A stretch of 35,814 nt of DNA from Bacillota bacterium. GTDB lineage: Bacteria > Bacillota > Clostridia > Oscillospirales > Acutalibacteraceae. Positions 19,887-28,431 of the stretch are shown piece after piece (the first letter of the stretch is position 1; each line of letters begins with the position of its first letter). The DNA is taken from the NCBI GenBank assembly GCA_029008595.1, contig JAQXJH010000110.1, positions 1 through 35,814 on the forward strand, read 5' to 3'. The translations under genes and the position numbers were made by a program. The notes under the pieces are model-generated. The model had not been told where the DNA came from, did no database searches, and saw nothing but the letters and a program-made list of their open reading frames with translations.

Positions 19887-21059
19887 ATGACGCAGGAATT
19901 CTCCGGCCGGCAGCCCGTTTCCGTGCCCGGCGGCCCGCTGCTCATCAAACTGCGGGTCAGTGTACAGGAAAAAGAATATATCGGCGCCAACCGGCTGTTT
20001 TTACGCGCCCGCCAGAGCGCGACCCGCGTTCTTTCGATCCTTGCTGGGGTTCTGCTTGCGTTCAGCATCGGCTCGGTGGTGTTTTCGTACATAGCGTCGG
20101 GCGGGCAGGAAAACGATCTGCTGTTTTTGCTGCCGCTGCCGCTGTTCGCGCTGCTTACGCCGCTGCTGCAGCGTGCTGCCGTTTCGTTTTCGGCCCGGCG
20201 GGCGTATGAAAAGGAACCGGAATTTTCCGAACCGCGCTGCATCTGGATCTTTGACGACCGCGTGGAGTCCGTTTCCAGGAAAGGGCGTTCCGTGTTTTTC
20301 TGGAACGAAATCGGCGGCGCGGCGGAAAACGGAGAAATGCTGCTGTTGTGGTGCGGGATGCAGATCATCATCATCCCGGCCGGTGCGGTGGATTCTTCTG
20401 CCGCAGCGTATCTGCACAATCTGCTGCTGGCAAAGCTTTCTTCCCGGTTTCGCTTTTTTTCGGCGATCCGTGCGTGCGGAACACCCGATTTTCCGGCGGA
20501 GGAGCTGCCCGTTTCGCCGCTGCATGCGGCGGTATCGGCGGCTGCCGTTCCGCAGAGCGCGCAGCAGTTCCCGCCGTTTGTGCTCGACCTGCCGAACAGA
20601 GCTGTGGTAAAGGGCTGGCTGACGACCGTTGTGTTCAGCGCGCTGTTTTCGCTCTGCCTTGCCGTACTGCTGACCGCCGAATGGCAGGAATCCCTGTTTA
20701 CCGGCGCGTTTTTCTGGTGGTGCTGGGGCGCTTTCTTCGTGCTGCTGTGCGGACTAACGCAGCTGATGCTCCGGATCTCGGCCAAAAGCGCCCTGCGCGC
20801 GGAACCGCGGCTGCGCATTATGCTGATCCCGGCAGGCTTCGGCACCGACACCGGCCGCAACAGCCTGCTGACCGACTGGGCCGATGTCAGAGTGCGTGAA
20901 ACGGCTTCCGCATTTTTGATCGGCGGGATCGGCGCGCCGGGCAAACAGCTGAAGATCCGCAAGAAAAATCTTTCGCCGGAGGCTTTCGGGGAGCTGCGCC
21001 GCCTGCTGGTTCGCTGCTGCCCGGATTATAAGAGCAGCTCCGGTGTGATCCCGCGCTGA
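19887..21059 (+). CDS. Membrane protein with apparent duplicated YcxB-like module
   Basis: Two successive two-TM-plus-beta units (first around ILAGVLLAFSIGSVVF..., second around WLTTVVFSALFSLCLAVLL...) in one 390-aa protein. Confidence 0.6.
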   Translation: MTQEFSGRQPVSVPGGPLLIKLRVSVQEKEYIGANRLFLRARQSATRVLSILAGVLLAFSIGSVVFSYIASGGQENDLLFLLPLPLFALLTPLLQRAAVSFSARRAYEKEPEFSEPRCIWIFDDRVESVSRKGRSVFFWNEIGGAAENGEMLLLWCGMQIIIIPAGAVDSSAAAYLHNLLLAKLSSRFRFFSAIRACGTPDFPAEELPVSPLHAAVSAAAVPQSAQQFPPFVLDLPNRAVVKGWLTTVVFSALFSLCLAVLLTAEWQESLFTGAFFWWCWGAFFVLLCGLTQLMLRISAKSALRAEPRLRIMLIPAGFGTDTGRNSLLTDWADVRVRETASAFLIGGIGAPGKQLKIRKKNLSPEAFGELRRLLVRCCPDYKSSSGVIPR

Positions 21060-21127
21060 CCGGCCGGGAACAGAGAAGATCCTCAACGGAACGGAGCTTC
21101 CGTTTTTGAAAGGAATGGTTACAAGCA

Positions 21128-23683
21128 ATGGAAGATCAGGAACTGGAACAAAAAATAGTCAACATCGGCATTGAAAAGGAAATGAAAAAGGCGTATCTTG
21201 CCTATTCCATGTCGGTGATCGTCGGCCGCGCGCTGCCCGATGTGCGCGACGGCCTGAAGCCGGTTCACCGCCGGATCCTTTACACGATGTACGAAAACAA
21301 TATCACGCCGGATTCCGCCTACCGCAAATGCGCCGATACCGTCGGTACCGTGCTCGGCCGCTATCATCCGCACGGCGACGCTTCGGTCTACGATGCGCTC
21401 GTCCGCCTTGCGCAGGATTTTTCGATGCGTTATCCGCTGGTGGACGGCCACGGAAACTTCGGCTCCGTTGACGGAGACCCGCCCGCCGCTTACCGTTATA
21501 CCGAAGCGCGCATGGGAAAAATGTCGGTCGATATGCTGACCGATATCGAAAAGGATACCGTCGAATTTCAGCCGAACTACGACGACCGCCTGAAGGAGCC
21601 GGTGTATCTCCCCTCCCGTTTTCCGAATCTGCTTGTCAACGGTTCCACCGGTATTGCGGTCGGTATGGCGACCAACATTCCGCCGCATAATCTTGCCGAG
21701 GTCATCGACGGCATGTGCTGCCTGATCGATAACCCGGACGCTTCGCTGGACGAGCTGATGGAACACATCAAGGGGCCGGATTTCCCCACCGGCGGCATCA
21801 TCATGGGCCGCAGCGGCATCCGTGCCGCCTACGCAACGGGCCGCGGCCGCATCTATCTGCGTGCGCGCGCGGAAATTGAAGAAGAAAAGAACGGCAAAGC
21901 GCGCATCATCGTCACCGAGCTGCCGTATCAGGTGAACAAGGCGCGCCTGGTGGAATCCATTGCCGAAATGGCGAAGGAAAAGCGCATCGAAGGGATCGCT
22001 TATGTCACCGACCATTCCGATAAGGACGGAATGTGCGTGGTCATCGACGTCAAGCGCGACGCTTCTCCGCAGATCGTGCTGAACCAGCTTTACAGCTATA
22101 CCCAGATGCAGGTGACGTTCGGCGTCATCATGCTGGCGATCGTCAACGACGAGCCGAAGGTGCTGACGCTGAAGGAGATCCTGCAGAACTATATCGATTT
22201 TCAGCTCGACGTCATTACCCGCCGCACCCGCTTTGACTTGCGAAAGGCGGAGGAACGCGAGCATATTCTGGAAGGCCTGATTGTTGCGCTCGATTTCATC
22301 GACGAGGTCATCTCGATCCTTCGCGCGTCCAAATCGGTTCCCGAAGGCAAAACGGCGCTGATGGAACGGTTCGGTCTGGACGATGCGCAGGCCGGCGCGA
22401 TCGTCGCCATGCGCCTTGGTCAGCTGACCGGGCTGGAGCGCGACAAGATTCTGGACGAATCGGCGCAGCTGAAAGAAAAAATTGCCGATTTCCGCGATAT
22501 TCTTTCCAGCGAGATCCGCCGCAAGGAGATCCTGCGCACCGAATCGGTCGCGATCCGCGACAAATACAAGGACGACCGCCGCACGGAGATCGCGTCCATC
22601 AGCGGCGAAGTCGATATCGAAGACTTGATCCCGCAGGAGGAATGCGTGCTGACGCTGACCAACTTCGGCTACGCAAAGCGCCAGCCGGTCGATACCTTTA
22701 CGGCGCAGCGCCGCGGCGGCCGTGGAATCACCGGCGTGGGACGCCGCGAGGAGGACGTTGCGACGGAAATGTTCGTCTGCAATTCGCACGATTATGTGCT
22801 GTTCTTTACGAACCTCGGCCGCGTTTACCGCCTGAAGGCCTACGAGATCCCGGAGGGAAGCCGCACCTCGAAGGGAATGAATATTGCCAACCTGCTGCCG
22901 CTGGCGCAGGAGGAAAAGATCACCTCGGTGATCCGTGTGCCGCAGTTTGAGGAGGATCGCTTCCTTGTGATGGTGACGCGCCGCGGCATCATCAAGCGCA
23001 CCGACCTTTCCGCTTACAACACGGCGCGCAAGGGCGGGCTGATCGCCATCGATCTGATGGAGGGCGACGAGCTGGCATGGGTGCGCATGACAAAGGGCGA
23101 AAGCGAGCTGCTGGTCGCGACCCGCAAAGGAATGGCCATCCGCTTTGCCGAAACCGACGTCCGCGGGATGGGCAGAACGGCGCGCGGCGTCAAAGCGATC
23201 ACGCTCGGCGAAGGCGACGAGGTGGTCGGCATGGCGGTGCTCCACGCCGGGCAAAAGGTGCTCACCGTTTCCGAAACGGGCTACGGCCGCCTTTCCCCGA
23301 TCGAAAACTACCGCATGCAGTCGCGCGGCGGCAAGGGCCTGAAGAATTACCATACCGAAAAATACGGCGAGGTCGCGACCGTTCTGGTGGTCGATCCGGA
23401 AAACGACGACGTGATCATCATTTCGTCCGACGGCGTGATCATCCGCGTCTGCGCCGGAGAGATCCGCGAATGCGCCCGTCCGTCCAAGGGCGTCAAGGTG
23501 ATGCGTCTGGCCGAAGACAGCCGGGTCGTCACGCTGGCCCGCGTTCCGCACGAGGAGGGCGAGGTCACCGAAACGATTGAGGACGACGGCAGCGACGCCG
23601 ACGAGGGCGCCGAAAGCGAGGCCGAAATGGAAGCCGAAGCGGCAGAAGAAACGGATGCCGCGCCCGAAGAGGAAGAACCATAA
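21128..23683 (+). CDS. gyrA: DNA gyrase subunit A
   Basis: [36 protein letters not shown], catalytic [10 protein letters not shown], GyrA-box QRRGGRG; acidic C-terminal tail. Confidence 0.98.
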   Translation: MEDQELEQKIVNIGIEKEMKKAYLAYSMSVIVGRALPDVRDGLKPVHRRILYTMYENNITPDSAYRKCADTVGTVLGRYHPHGDASVYDALVRLAQDFSMRYPLVDGHGNFGSVDGDPPAAYRYTEARMGKMSVDMLTDIEKDTVEFQPNYDDRLKEPVYLPSRFPNLLVNGSTGIAVGMATNIPPHNLAEVIDGMCCLIDNPDASLDELMEHIKGPDFPTGGIIMGRSGIRAAYATGRGRIYLRARAEIEEEKNGKARIIVTELPYQVNKARLVESIAEMAKEKRIEGIAYVTDHSDKDGMCVVIDVKRDASPQIVLNQLYSYTQMQVTFGVIMLAIVNDEPKVLTLKEILQNYIDFQLDVITRRTRFDLRKAEEREHILEGLIVALDFIDEVISILRASKSVPEGKTALMERFGLDDAQAGAIVAMRLGQLTGLERDKILDESAQLKEKIADFRDILSSEIRRKEILRTESVAIRDKYKDDRRTEIASISGEVDIEDLIPQEECVLTLTNFGYAKRQPVDTFTAQRRGGRGITGVGRREEDVATEMFVCNSHDYVLFFTNLGRVYRLKAYEIPEGSRTSKGMNIANLLPLAQEEKITSVIRVPQFEEDRFLVMVTRRGIIKRTDLSAYNTARKGGLIAIDLMEGDELAWVRMTKGESELLVATRKGMAIRFAETDVRGMGRTARGVKAITLGEGDEVVGMAVLHAGQKVLTVSETGYGRLSPIENYRMQSRGGKGLKNYHTEKYGEVATVLVVDPENDDVIIISSDGVIIRVCAGEIRECARPSKGVKVMRLAEDSRVVTLARVPHEEGEVTETIEDDGSDADEGAESEAEMEAEAAEETDAAPEEEEP

Positions 23684-23698
23684 GCAGCGATGACCGCA

Positions 23699-23745
23699 GG
23701 GCGGCCGGAAAACGGAACAGAAGGAATTTTCCGTTTCCGGCCGCC
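23699..23745 (+). terminator. Strong hairpin downstream of gyrA
   Basis: ggcggccggaaaacggaa...ttccgtttccggccgcc inverted repeat followed by cttt. Confidence 0.7.
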
Positions 23746-23854
23746 TTTCTGCTGCGGTGAAACCGTCCGTTCCGCGGCGCCGGGCTTTGTGAAAAAGGGT
23801 TTCCGGCCCGGATCGTTCTGAAATTGCATTTCCCGAAAGGAATGTGGTCTGAAT

Positions 23855-25285
23855 ATGTCAAAAGTAAGATTCATTACGGCAATGGCTGCGGCAAAGGCAG
23901 CTCAGAATGTGCTGATCGCGGCAAAAAAGAATGCCGCGTGGCACCTGCCCGGCCGGGTCGCAAAAAAGATCATGCCGGATTTCCCCGGCGAAGAGCTGCA
24001 GCGGCCGAAAACGGTCATCGCCGTGACCGGTACCGACGGCAAGACCACCGTCTGCAACATGCTTTGCGACCTGTTCACCTCCATGGGGTACCGGGTGGTG
24101 TGCAACAACATGGGCTTCAATGCGCTCGACGGCATCAAGTCCATGCTGATTTACGGCTCCACCGTAACGGGAAAGCCGAAGGCGGATATCGGCGTGTTTG
24201 AGATCGACGAGCGCCGCACACGGCAGATGTGCGAGCTGCTGCACCCGCAGTACCTGATGGTGACCGGCCTGTTCCGCGATTCGGTCAACAACAACGCGCA
24301 CCCGGACTACATCGCCTCCATCGTCAGCAGCGGCATTCCGGCGGAAACGCAGCTGATCCTGAACGCCGACGATCTGATCTCTTCGCGGATCGCGCCGCAG
24401 GTGCCGCGCGAACAGAAGCACTTTTTCGGGCTGGACCGGCTGGAAAGCGACGTGACCCGGTGCGTGAATCTGGTCAACGACGCGCGCGTCTGCCCCGTCT
24501 GTCAGGCGCCGCTGGTCTACGATACGATCAAATACCACCATATCGGCCGCGCCCGCTGCGAAAAATGCGGCCTTGTGTCGGAAACGCCCGATGTGCTCGG
24601 CCGGCAGCCGGATCTGCCGAACAAAACGCTCACCATCCGCGAGGGAGAGACCGAAACGGTTTATCCGCTGGTGAACGACAGCATTTTCAATATGTACAAC
24701 GAAACGGCCATCATTACGCTGCTGCGCGCCATGGGTATTGCCCGCGAGCAGATTGCAGAGGCGTTTTCCAGACTGAAGGTGACCGAAACGCGCTATTCCC
24801 GCACCGAGGCCGGCTCGTGCGAGATCGTGACGCAGCTTGCAAAGGGCAAAAATTCGGTCGCCTGCTCGCGTGCGTTTGAGTACATCAAAAATCTGCCCGG
24901 CGAAAAGCAGCTGATCATCATGCTGGACGATGTGTTCGACCGCGCGTCCTCCTCGGAGGATACCGCATGGGTCTTCGACACCGATTTTGAATTCCTCAAC
25001 GATCCGCACATCCATAAGATCGTGATTGCCGGTGTGCGCCAGCGGGAATATCGCTTCCGTCTGTTGATGGCGGGCATCCCGGAAGAAAAGTTTGCCTGCA
25101 TCGACGACGAGCAGCAGACACCGGACTGCCTTTCCTACGGCGAACCGGAAATGCATTATTATGTGATCCATGAGATCTGGCACGCCAAGGTGGCGTTCGG
25201 TCTGCGCGACAAGATCCGCGAAAGGATCCTTGCTGCGGAATCAGGCGGCGCGGCGGCAGAAAAAGAAGAGGCTGCCGTGCGGTGA
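23855..25285 (+). CDS. murT: Mur ligase family protein MurT (lipid II isoglutaminyl synthase subunit)
   Basis: VIAVTGTDGKTTVCNMLCDLF P-loop, internal Cys4 zinc ribbon CPVC...CEKC, C-terminal DUF1727-like region. Confidence 0.9.
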   Translation: MSKVRFITAMAAAKAAQNVLIAAKKNAAWHLPGRVAKKIMPDFPGEELQRPKTVIAVTGTDGKTTVCNMLCDLFTSMGYRVVCNNMGFNALDGIKSMLIYGSTVTGKPKADIGVFEIDERRTRQMCELLHPQYLMVTGLFRDSVNNNAHPDYIASIVSSGIPAETQLILNADDLISSRIAPQVPREQKHFFGLDRLESDVTRCVNLVNDARVCPVCQAPLVYDTIKYHHIGRARCEKCGLVSETPDVLGRQPDLPNKTLTIREGETETVYPLVNDSIFNMYNETAIITLLRAMGIAREQIAEAFSRLKVTETRYSRTEAGSCEIVTQLAKGKNSVACSRAFEYIKNLPGEKQLIIMLDDVFDRASSSEDTAWVFDTDFEFLNDPHIHKIVIAGVRQREYRFRLLMAGIPEEKFACIDDEQQTPDCLSYGEPEMHYYVIHEIWHAKVAFGLRDKIRERILAAESGGAAAEKEEAAVR

Positions 25286-25342
25286 GCTGCCCTGCCGAAC
25301 CGGAGGGCGCAGCGTGGATTTTTGCGAAAGGATGTTGCTCCG

Positions 25343-26059
25343 ATGAAAATTGAGATTCTGTATTCCGAAGTCTGTAATCTTGCCGGGGATTCCATGAACC
25401 ACCGGTATCTGAAAAAATGCCTTCCGCAGGCGGAATTCGTGTACACCGGGCTGAACGACTCCCCTGCGTTCGCTTCCGGCGGGGTGCAGATGGTATACCT
25501 TGGGCCGATGAGTGAACACACCCAGCAGCTGGTGATCGAACGGTTGACGCCTTACCGCGGGACGATTCTGAAGCTGATCGAAGACGGAACTGTGTTTCTG
25601 TTTACGGGGAACGCCGCCGAGGTGCTGTTTGAAGAAATTTCCGACTGCGATACCGGCGAAACGCTCAAAGGGCTGGGGATCCTGCCGTTTACGGCAAAGC
25701 GCAAGCTGTTCGACCGCTTCAATTCGCTGTTCCTCGGCGAATCCGAATGGGGTGAGATCGTCGGCTTCAAGCATCAGTTTACCCAATGGTACGGCGACAA
25801 CAGCGGCTGCAGTCTGGCCCGGATGGAGCGCGGCACGGGGATCAATCCCGAAACGCCGTTCGACGGGATCCGCCGCGGCAACCTGTTTGCCACACAGCTG
25901 CTCGGCTCGGTGCTTGTGCTCAATCCGCAGTTTACAAAATATCTGCTGACGCTGCTCGGCGCAGAACCGGAACTCGCGTTCGAAGACGCCGTCCGGGAGA
26001 TGTACCGGAACCGTCTGGCGGAATTCAAAAAGCCCGAAACGCAGTTCATCGGGCATTGA
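25343..26059 (+). CDS. GatD-like class I glutamine amidotransferase fold protein, glutaminase residues apparently missing
   Basis: MKIEILYSEVCNLAGDSMNHRYLKKCLPQAEF (NLxGDxxN motif of GatD), adjacent to murT; expected nucleophile-elbow region reads FLFTGNAAEVLF and expected His region reads GNLFATQLLGSVLVLNP. Confidence 0.75.
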   Translation: MKIEILYSEVCNLAGDSMNHRYLKKCLPQAEFVYTGLNDSPAFASGGVQMVYLGPMSEHTQQLVIERLTPYRGTILKLIEDGTVFLFTGNAAEVLFEEISDCDTGETLKGLGILPFTAKRKLFDRFNSLFLGESEWGEIVGFKHQFTQWYGDNSGCSLARMERGTGINPETPFDGIRRGNLFATQLLGSVLVLNPQFTKYLLTLLGAEPELAFEDAVREMYRNRLAEFKKPETQFIGH

Positions 26060-26085
26060 AACGGGAAAAAATTTTAAATAACAGC

Positions 26086-26127
26086 CCGGGTTTTCCACAA
26101 GGTTTTAAAACTCTGTGGAAAACCCGG
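26086..26127. repeat. 42-bp near-perfect inverted repeat containing two inverted TTTTCCACA sequences
   Basis: ccgggttttccaca-aggttttaaaactc-tgtggaaaacccgg; 14-bp perfect arms with further symmetry in the loop (gttttaaaac). Confidence 0.9.
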
Positions 26128-26160
26128 CATTCTTCCGGAAAGAGAAGGGAGCGCACGGCG

Positions 26161-26943
26161 TTGAAGACAGAGGAACTGAAACAATATCTGGAGCGGATCG
26201 GGCTGGGAGAGCAGTTTTTGCCGCAGAACGGACTGCCGCTCACCGGGGAAACGCTCAGCCGGATCCAGTCGGCGCAGCTGGCCGCGATCCCATATGAAAA
26301 TCTGGATCTGCTGCGGGGGATCCCGCTGAAGCTTTCCTCCGAAGCATTATTCGATAAGCTGGTGCTCCGCCGGCGGGGCGGGTACTGCTTCGAGGTCAAC
26401 GGGCTGATGGCCCATGCGCTGCGGGCGATGGGTTTTTCGGTCACGGAATACGCCGCCCGGATGCTGTTGGGCAAAACCGAGGTGCAGGCGCGGCGGCACA
26501 GGGTGCTGCGGGTGCGCGCGGAGGACGGCGATTTTCTCTGCGACGCGGGGATGAACCGGGAAATGCAGCGCATCGCGCTGCGCATGGAGCCGGGGCTGGT
26601 GCAGAGCGACGGCGTCGCGGAATACCGGCTGGAGCAGGATGAATTCTTCGGTTGGATGCTGTACCAGCGGCTTGCCCACCATGATTTCTGGCCGGTCTAT
26701 GCGTTTACCGAGGAACCGCAGACCGATCTGGATTACGAAATGCCGTCGTTCTGGTGCGAAAAGCACCCCGATTCCCCGCTGAACAAGATCAATCGGATCT
26801 CCATCGTGCGCGGGAAGGAGCATTTTTCCATGTTCGGCGACGAGCTGATCCGCTTTGCGGACGGAACCGTTCAGGAGCGGCGTCCGGTGGCAAAGGAAGA
26901 CCAGCCGGCGCTTTTTGCGGAGCTGTTCGGGATCGCGGATTGA
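26161..26943 (+). CDS. Arylamine N-acetyltransferase
   Basis: TTG start; RRGGYCFEVNGLMAHALRAMGF (Cys), RRHRVLRV (His), LCDAG (Asp) NAT triad positions. Confidence 0.92.
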   Translation: MKTEELKQYLERIGLGEQFLPQNGLPLTGETLSRIQSAQLAAIPYENLDLLRGIPLKLSSEALFDKLVLRRRGGYCFEVNGLMAHALRAMGFSVTEYAARMLLGKTEVQARRHRVLRVRAEDGDFLCDAGMNREMQRIALRMEPGLVQSDGVAEYRLEQDEFFGWMLYQRLAHHDFWPVYAFTEEPQTDLDYEMPSFWCEKHPDSPLNKINRISIVRGKEHFSMFGDELIRFADGTVQERRPVAKEDQPALFAELFGIAD

Positions 26944-26981
26944 GCGTTGCCGGGCCGGAAGCAGGAAAGGAGCCTGACCGG

Positions 26982-27515
26982 ATGCAGATGAATTTGCGCA
27001 GAGAGACGCTTCGGCTGACGCGGACCGGAATGCTTGCCGCAGCCGCGATCGCGCTTTCGGCGGCGGAATCGCTTTTCCCCGCCCTGCCGTTTTTGCCGCC
27101 CGGCGCAAAGCCGGGGTTTTCCAACCTTGCGTGTATGCTGGCGGCGGGCAGCATGGGGCTTGGCCCGGCGCTTTCCGTGGCGGTGTGCAAGGCGCTGTTT
27201 GCCGGGCTGACCAGGGGCGTTTCCGCAGGGCTGCTCAGCCTTTGCGGCGGTCTGCTCAGCACGGCGGTGACGTTCCTGTTGCTGAAAAGCCCGCGCTTCG
27301 GTTATATCGGCATCGGGATCGCCGGGGCGGTCGGGCATAATCTGGGCCAGCTGGCCGCGGCGGCGCTGCTGCTGACACCGGCGGTGTTCGGATATCTGCC
27401 GTGGCTGCTGCTGTTTGCGGCGCTGACCGGAACGCTGACGGGTCTGCTCTTCGGTTTGCTGGAACCGCGGCTTGTGCCGCTGCTTTCCGACCGGGGAGAA
27501 CGGCGGGATGTTTGA
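26982..27515 (+). CDS. Gx transporter family protein (heptaprenyl diphosphate synthase component I-like membrane protein)
   Basis: LTRTGMLAAAAIALSAAESLFPALPFLPPGAKPGFSNLACMLAAGSMGLGPALSVAVCKALFAGLTRG. Confidence 0.75.
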   Translation: MQMNLRRETLRLTRTGMLAAAAIALSAAESLFPALPFLPPGAKPGFSNLACMLAAGSMGLGPALSVAVCKALFAGLTRGVSAGLLSLCGGLLSTAVTFLLLKSPRFGYIGIGIAGAVGHNLGQLAAAALLLTPAVFGYLPWLLLFAALTGTLTGLLFGLLEPRLVPLLSDRGERRDV

Positions 27516-27530
27516 ATTTTTGTGTTTTTG

Positions 27531-27559
27531 TTGACTTTTGTGAGCTTTCGCAGTACGAT
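27531..27559 (+). promoter_or_regulatory. SigmaA-type promoter upstream of DeoR-family regulator
   Basis: TTGACT (27531-27536), 17-nt spacer, TACGAT (27554-27559). Confidence 0.6.
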
Positions 27560-27575
27560 AAAGTACACGAAAGCT
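27543..27575 (+). promoter_or_regulatory. Inverted repeat overlapping the promoter; candidate operator or attenuator/terminator
   Basis: agctttcg-ca-gtac-gataaa-gtac-a-cgaaagct followed by tttttt. Confidence 0.6.
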
Positions 27576-27621
27576 TTTTTATTTTGCAGCCCGGCGAAGC
27601 TGCGGAAGAAAGGATGGATCC

Positions 27622-28404
27622 ATGATGCTGGCAGATGAAAGACAGCGGCTGATCTGCAGGCGGCTGCGCGAACAGGGGCAGGTGCAGGTCGGCGCGCTGG
27701 CGCAGGAGTTTTCGGTTTCCGAAGAGACCGTCCGGAGGGACATTGCCCTGCTGGAACGGAACCATCTGCTGCGCAGAGTGCATGGCGGCGCGCTGCCGGT
27801 GCAGGCCATGCGGTTGGATCCGCCGTTTGAAGCCCGCGCAGCGGAAAACCGCGAAGAACGGATGCGGCTGGGCAGAGCCGCTGCGGCGCTGGTGGGAGAA
27901 AACGAGATCATTGCAATGGACGGCGGCGTAACGACCGAAGCCATGGCCGAAGCCATGTCCGGCTGCCGCGGTGTAACGGTAGTAACGGCGTCGGTTCCCG
28001 TTCTGTGTCTTCTGATGAACAAAAAGCGGACCGGGGAGTTTGAGGGCAGCGTCTATTTTCTGGGCGGGCTGCTGGATGAACGCGAGCAGATGACCGGCGG
28101 CGCGCTGACGGCGGAGCATCTGGAACGGTTTTCGTTTGACCGTGTTTTTGTCAGCGCAACGGCGGCGGACAGCAGCGGAATTTACATGGGCACGGCGGAA
28201 AACGGCGCGCTTGCCGCCGGGATGATCGCCCGGGCAAGAGAAACCGTTCTGCTGGCCGGCAGCGAAAAGTTCGGCCGCCGCAGCGTTTACCGCTATGCGG
28301 AGCCGGCGCAGCTGAATACGCTGGTCACGGACGCCAAACAGCCGCTCCCTGCCGGGATGACCGCGGTTCTGGAGCAGAGCGGCGTCAGAATTATCATTGC
28401 CTGA
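27622..28404 (+). CDS. DeoR/GlpR family transcriptional regulator
   Basis: MMLADERQRLICRRLREQGQVQVGALAQEFSVSEETVRRDIALLERNHLLRRVHGGAL is the classic DeoR HTH signature. Confidence 0.95.
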   Translation: MMLADERQRLICRRLREQGQVQVGALAQEFSVSEETVRRDIALLERNHLLRRVHGGALPVQAMRLDPPFEARAAENREERMRLGRAAAALVGENEIIAMDGGVTTEAMAEAMSGCRGVTVVTASVPVLCLLMNKKRTGEFEGSVYFLGGLLDEREQMTGGALTAEHLERFSFDRVFVSATAADSSGIYMGTAENGALAAGMIARARETVLLAGSEKFGRRSVYRYAEPAQLNTLVTDAKQPLPAGMTAVLEQSGVRIIIA

Positions 28405-28431
28405 AAAAACGGCGAAGAAAAGAGGATTGGC

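Noticed and set aside
19679-20962. 427-aa minus-strand ORF opposite YcxB-like genes
   Set aside because: Ser/Arg-rich shadow translation; the plus-strand frames have membrane topology and RBSs.
21119-23551. 810-aa minus-strand ORF opposite gyrA
   Set aside because: Shadow ORF from GC-rich codon bias antisense to gyrA; low-complexity His/Arg/Asp-rich translation with no recognisable domain.
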